NCBI GenBank assembly: GCA_947846985.1
Contig: CANTUZ010000008.1
Location: forward strand, 25,315,352-25,379,351
DNA length: 64,000 nucleotides
Source of the DNA: Fratercula arctica
Lineage: Eukaryota; Chordata; Aves; Charadriiformes; Alcidae
Direction: 5' to 3'
In this document: positions 61,146-64,000 of the stretch, in pieces
Layout: every line of letters begins with the position of its first letter
How positions within the stretch are numbered: the first letter of the stretch is position 1
The notes under the pieces: generated by a model
The model's input: only the letters and a program-made list of their open reading frames with translations
Database searches by the model: none
What the model was told of the DNA's origin: nothing
Translations under genes and position numbers: made by a program

Positions 61146-63651
61146 CCACCCGCGGAAAAAAACTCACCTTCTACTGAGACAAGTACTAAGAGAACGAGGC
61201 CTAAGCAAGATCTAGCCTCAAACTTCACAATTTGTTAGATATCATAATAAGTAGCTATTTGTCTTGCCTGACTATGACATAACATCCTAAAGGTCACTCT
61301 GCCATTTCAATACACAGTTATAAATCAATGCTCTCTGCAAAAGCAGGAGCTGTAGTGTCCTGGTATTTACATTTCACTGTGAACTGCATTACATTACATT
61401 GTATAAACAAGTGACTTAGAATTTTCTAAGTCTTGCAGACTTCAAGGAGGAATTTCAGTCTTTCAGCCTGCACAAGGGAGGAGATTAGGAGATTAAAAAG
61501 GGAAAAAAAAAAAAGAAAGAGAGCACAAGCACACACACAAGAGTAAGACGGAAAGTGAATTTAGCTATTTTATAAAGAAATAAAATCCAATTCAGGGTAA
61601 CAAAAAAGTCATTGTGATTTCTATTTTTTGTGACCAGAAGGTATAAGCTGGTAGTTCTAACAAGCAATCACTGGAAACTAATGTTAGTAAAAGTGTGCCC
61701 TTTTACTAAACCAGCCCCAAACCTATGGTTTCACAGTAAACAACTGAACATCAGAAGAGGAACCACTCCATTAACGCTAACCAGATTCAGTTTTATATGA
61801 TTATACTGGCAGATAATAGGGATCCATTAAAACCATACCTTTTTTCTTGTGTGACGGTGGAACTGAAAGGGCAAACTTTACACATAGGCTCAAGACAGCC
61901 TATACTGTAATTCATTACAATAACTGCTGCAGTGTCTTACAGCTCTCTCCAAGAATAAAGCCCTTCAGTAACTATTTGATGAAGCTATACACTCCTGGAT
62001 CTTAAGACTGACCCAGCTAATTTGAGTATCAGTTGGCAGCTACTAAGTCTGGATAACAATACTACCCAACAGCGTGTGCTTTCACTTCAACTCACCATCT
62101 TTCAGTTCAGATCAGTTTTATCTCAAAAGCAGTGATGTATTTCAGCTGTATTTTCAGGCTCATTTTTTCAGAAGTTTAAACATTTAACCTATGGGATAAG
62201 TAGACTTAAAAAAAAGAAAATGCAGCAAAAGCAGCATGTCTTACTCCTCTTCTCAAGGGAGCTCTGTTCATCAAGTAGTACCAATGAAGTAACTGAGGCT
62301 TTGAAAGCAGGGACATTTGCTGCAGACATGAAGAAGAGCAGCAGGATCTTGCGCTCTTGCGTGGCATTTTGAAATTGTATGTGTGTCATGAATTGCTCAC
62401 TTGTGATTCTTGTCCCAGTAAGAGAAAGGCAGGGAACTATCACACCAGAAAGCTTCTTCTCATGGCATTGAGTCAACATTCACTGACATTTATTGGACTT
62501 AGAACAAGCCACAGCTGTGTCCTGTTAGAAAACAGGACCATAGGAGCCTCCCCTTTCCAGGCGCAGTCACGTCCCCTCCTACTAATCATCACTCCAGCCT
62601 AGGGCTCCTGAAACGTTCTTCCAGGCAGAGCTACAAATTAGGATGTTACACACACTAAGCGTCAAGTCACTATCCAGATTAGGCATGCTTCATTCTGTCC
62701 CAAACTTAAGTCTCTACTGAACATTTTATAGCTTCACGTAAAATTTACCAGGAGTTCATCTATCATACTAAGCACACGGGTCATCTTTAGAACTCTAAAA
62801 GCTTTAACTTGCTTGTTCTTCTGTACCGAGATGATGCAAGGACCTTTTCTGTGTCAGATTTGAGCACAGAGCAAACTCAGACCAAAGCCACTGCGACTCC
62901 CTGGGTTCCCCCTGAAACCAGAAACTGGGCTGTGTTTGCGTGCTGACGTTTACTCATGACTGGAAGCAACCTACTAGTCAAAATCATATGAATTTGTGCA
63001 AAAAGATAACAGAACTCAGCATGGTTTAATCCGAGGGATGATTAAAAAAAATTTGCATAGCTCTTATAGTCCAGTCATAATAGATTTTAAAGACACTGCT
63101 CATATCAAAATAATCTCTATGTGCACTTAATATTTTTCAGTATAATTGATAAGAGATTTCTAAGATAACTACTCTTTTACTACAAGTAGCTCACTGCTAC
63201 ATCATTTTTCCTAATTCTTACTTCAGATTAATAGATCTTGATGTTTGTTGCCATCTTTTAAACAAAATAATTAAAGTTTTCATTCATTAAGGGGCAAACA
63301 AACTAGGTATCAGTCATCTCATTACAAGAAATAAAGCTATGCATGTGTTTCAAGTTGGATTCTAAAGTAGTCTCCTGAATGGGAGATTTAAATCACCAAA
63401 TATTTACTTTCTGTGTTCGTTACATTCAAACACAACAAAATAAACTGCCTATCTTGCACAGTGCCTGTAAAATAGACAAATTCCATCCTGCAGAGGTTTC
63501 CTAGGAAACCAGGGATGTCTCAAAGAAACAGAGAACAGCTGGAAAAGGGGAAAAAAACAATCAACCCACAACCCAAAAAACCCCAAACCCCCCAAAAAAC
63601 TAAGGGCTCCATATCCTCAATTTTAAAAGCATTAGAAGGATATCACTAATA

Positions 63652-63698
63652 AGATCTGAAAGGTCCCTTCCAACCCAGGCGATTCTGTGATTCTATAA
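63652..63698 (+). mobile_element. CR1 LINE 3' tail fragment
   Basis: The plus strand reads CTGAAAGGTCCCTTCCAACC then GATTCTGTGATTCTATAAGG, a CR1 3' end with two decayed octamers. Only about 45 nt are recognisable. An A/C-rich tract lies just upstream. Confidence 0.8.
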
Positions 63699-64000
63699 GG
63701 ATAAGGGCAGTGCAATTCACACTGGTTGGCTGTAGCATTCCTCATAAGGGCAAACACGCACAGCCTGAAGAGATCAAGACTTAACTCCTCTCCTCATTTT
63801 CCCACTCTGCCCCTCAAAAAACTAAAAAAAAAAAAAAAAAACCACACCTAAAAAAAAACCTAAACCCAAGTGTGAACATTTTGATACAACATGGTAACAC
63901 TGCAAAGTTTTGGTCTGCACAGTAAAAGAAAGGCCAGCCCCACAGAGAGCTGTGCTTACTGAAACCTTACAGCAAGCAATAGTTTATGTGATTCACCATC
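63699..64000 (-). other. COL5A2: COL5A2 intron 1, part 5 (to window edge)
   Basis: It contains one A/C-rich tract (63824-63867: A17, ACCACACCT, A9, CCTAAACCC). No exon is seen. The signal-peptide exon is presumed to lie beyond 64000. Confidence 0.65.

Larger units (their letters stand above)
51153..63651 (-). other. COL5A2: COL5A2 intron 1, part 4
   Basis: About 12.5 kb with no confirmed exon. It contains T/G-rich (52731-52780) and A/C-rich (57366-57400, 61095-61145, 63551-63600) tracts and a quadruplex-capable tract next to a G15 run (53236-53313). A G/T-rich block lies at 55837-55873 and an A19 run at 59764-59782. A signal-peptide-like reading frame with a donor but no ATG lies at 61168-61228. 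No CpG island or promoter of the housekeeping type is evident. Confidence 0.65.

Noticed and set aside
1..64000. CRISPR arrays, operons, prophage or tRNA genes
   Set aside because: There are no regularly spaced repeats and no bacterial gene layout. No A-box/B-box pair with tRNA geometry was found. The spliced collagen gene and CR1 elements show vertebrate DNA.

Overview
This window is vertebrate nuclear DNA, most likely from a bird and at least from a sauropsid. It is AT-rich and almost free of SINEs. Its recognisable interspersed repeats are CR1 LINE fragments, several ending in the ATTCTATG-type octamer tail typical of bird and reptile CR1. I see no bacterial, phage, CRISPR or operon structure, and no tRNA or rRNA gene.

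The one gene I can support is on the minus strand: the 5' part of a fibrillar collagen, best identified as COL5A2, the pro-alpha2 chain of type V collagen. Eleven coding exons lie between 1921 and 17430. In transcript order they are 17206-17430 (VWC domain), 15680-15693 (a 14-base microexon), 14322-14354, 13686-13718, 12956-13009, 8534-8644, 6736-6813 (telopeptide), 4206-4250, 3627-3680, 2953-3006 and 1921-1974. All splice sites are GT-AG, the frame stays open across every junction, and together they hold 251 complete codons plus two bases of a split one. They cover the N-propeptide, the N-telopeptide and the first 24 Gly-X-Y triplets of the main triple helix. The gene continues off the left edge. 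In mammals the neighbour beyond its 3' end is COL3A1, arranged tail to tail.

The signal-peptide exon was not found. From 17431 to the right edge (over 46.5 kb) the window appears to be intron 1. It holds scattered CR1 pieces, A/C-rich low-complexity tracts, a few G-quadruplex-capable tracts, short tandem duplications and many short ORFs that look like chance. One of these, at 61168-61228, resembles a signal peptide with a donor in the right phase but has no ATG.

I found no convincing novel biological system. The points most worth a second look are the frame-critical 14-base microexon with a long U-rich tract just after its donor, an in-frame hydrophobic ATG extension just upstream of the VWC exon, and clusters of G-quadruplex motifs in intron 1.
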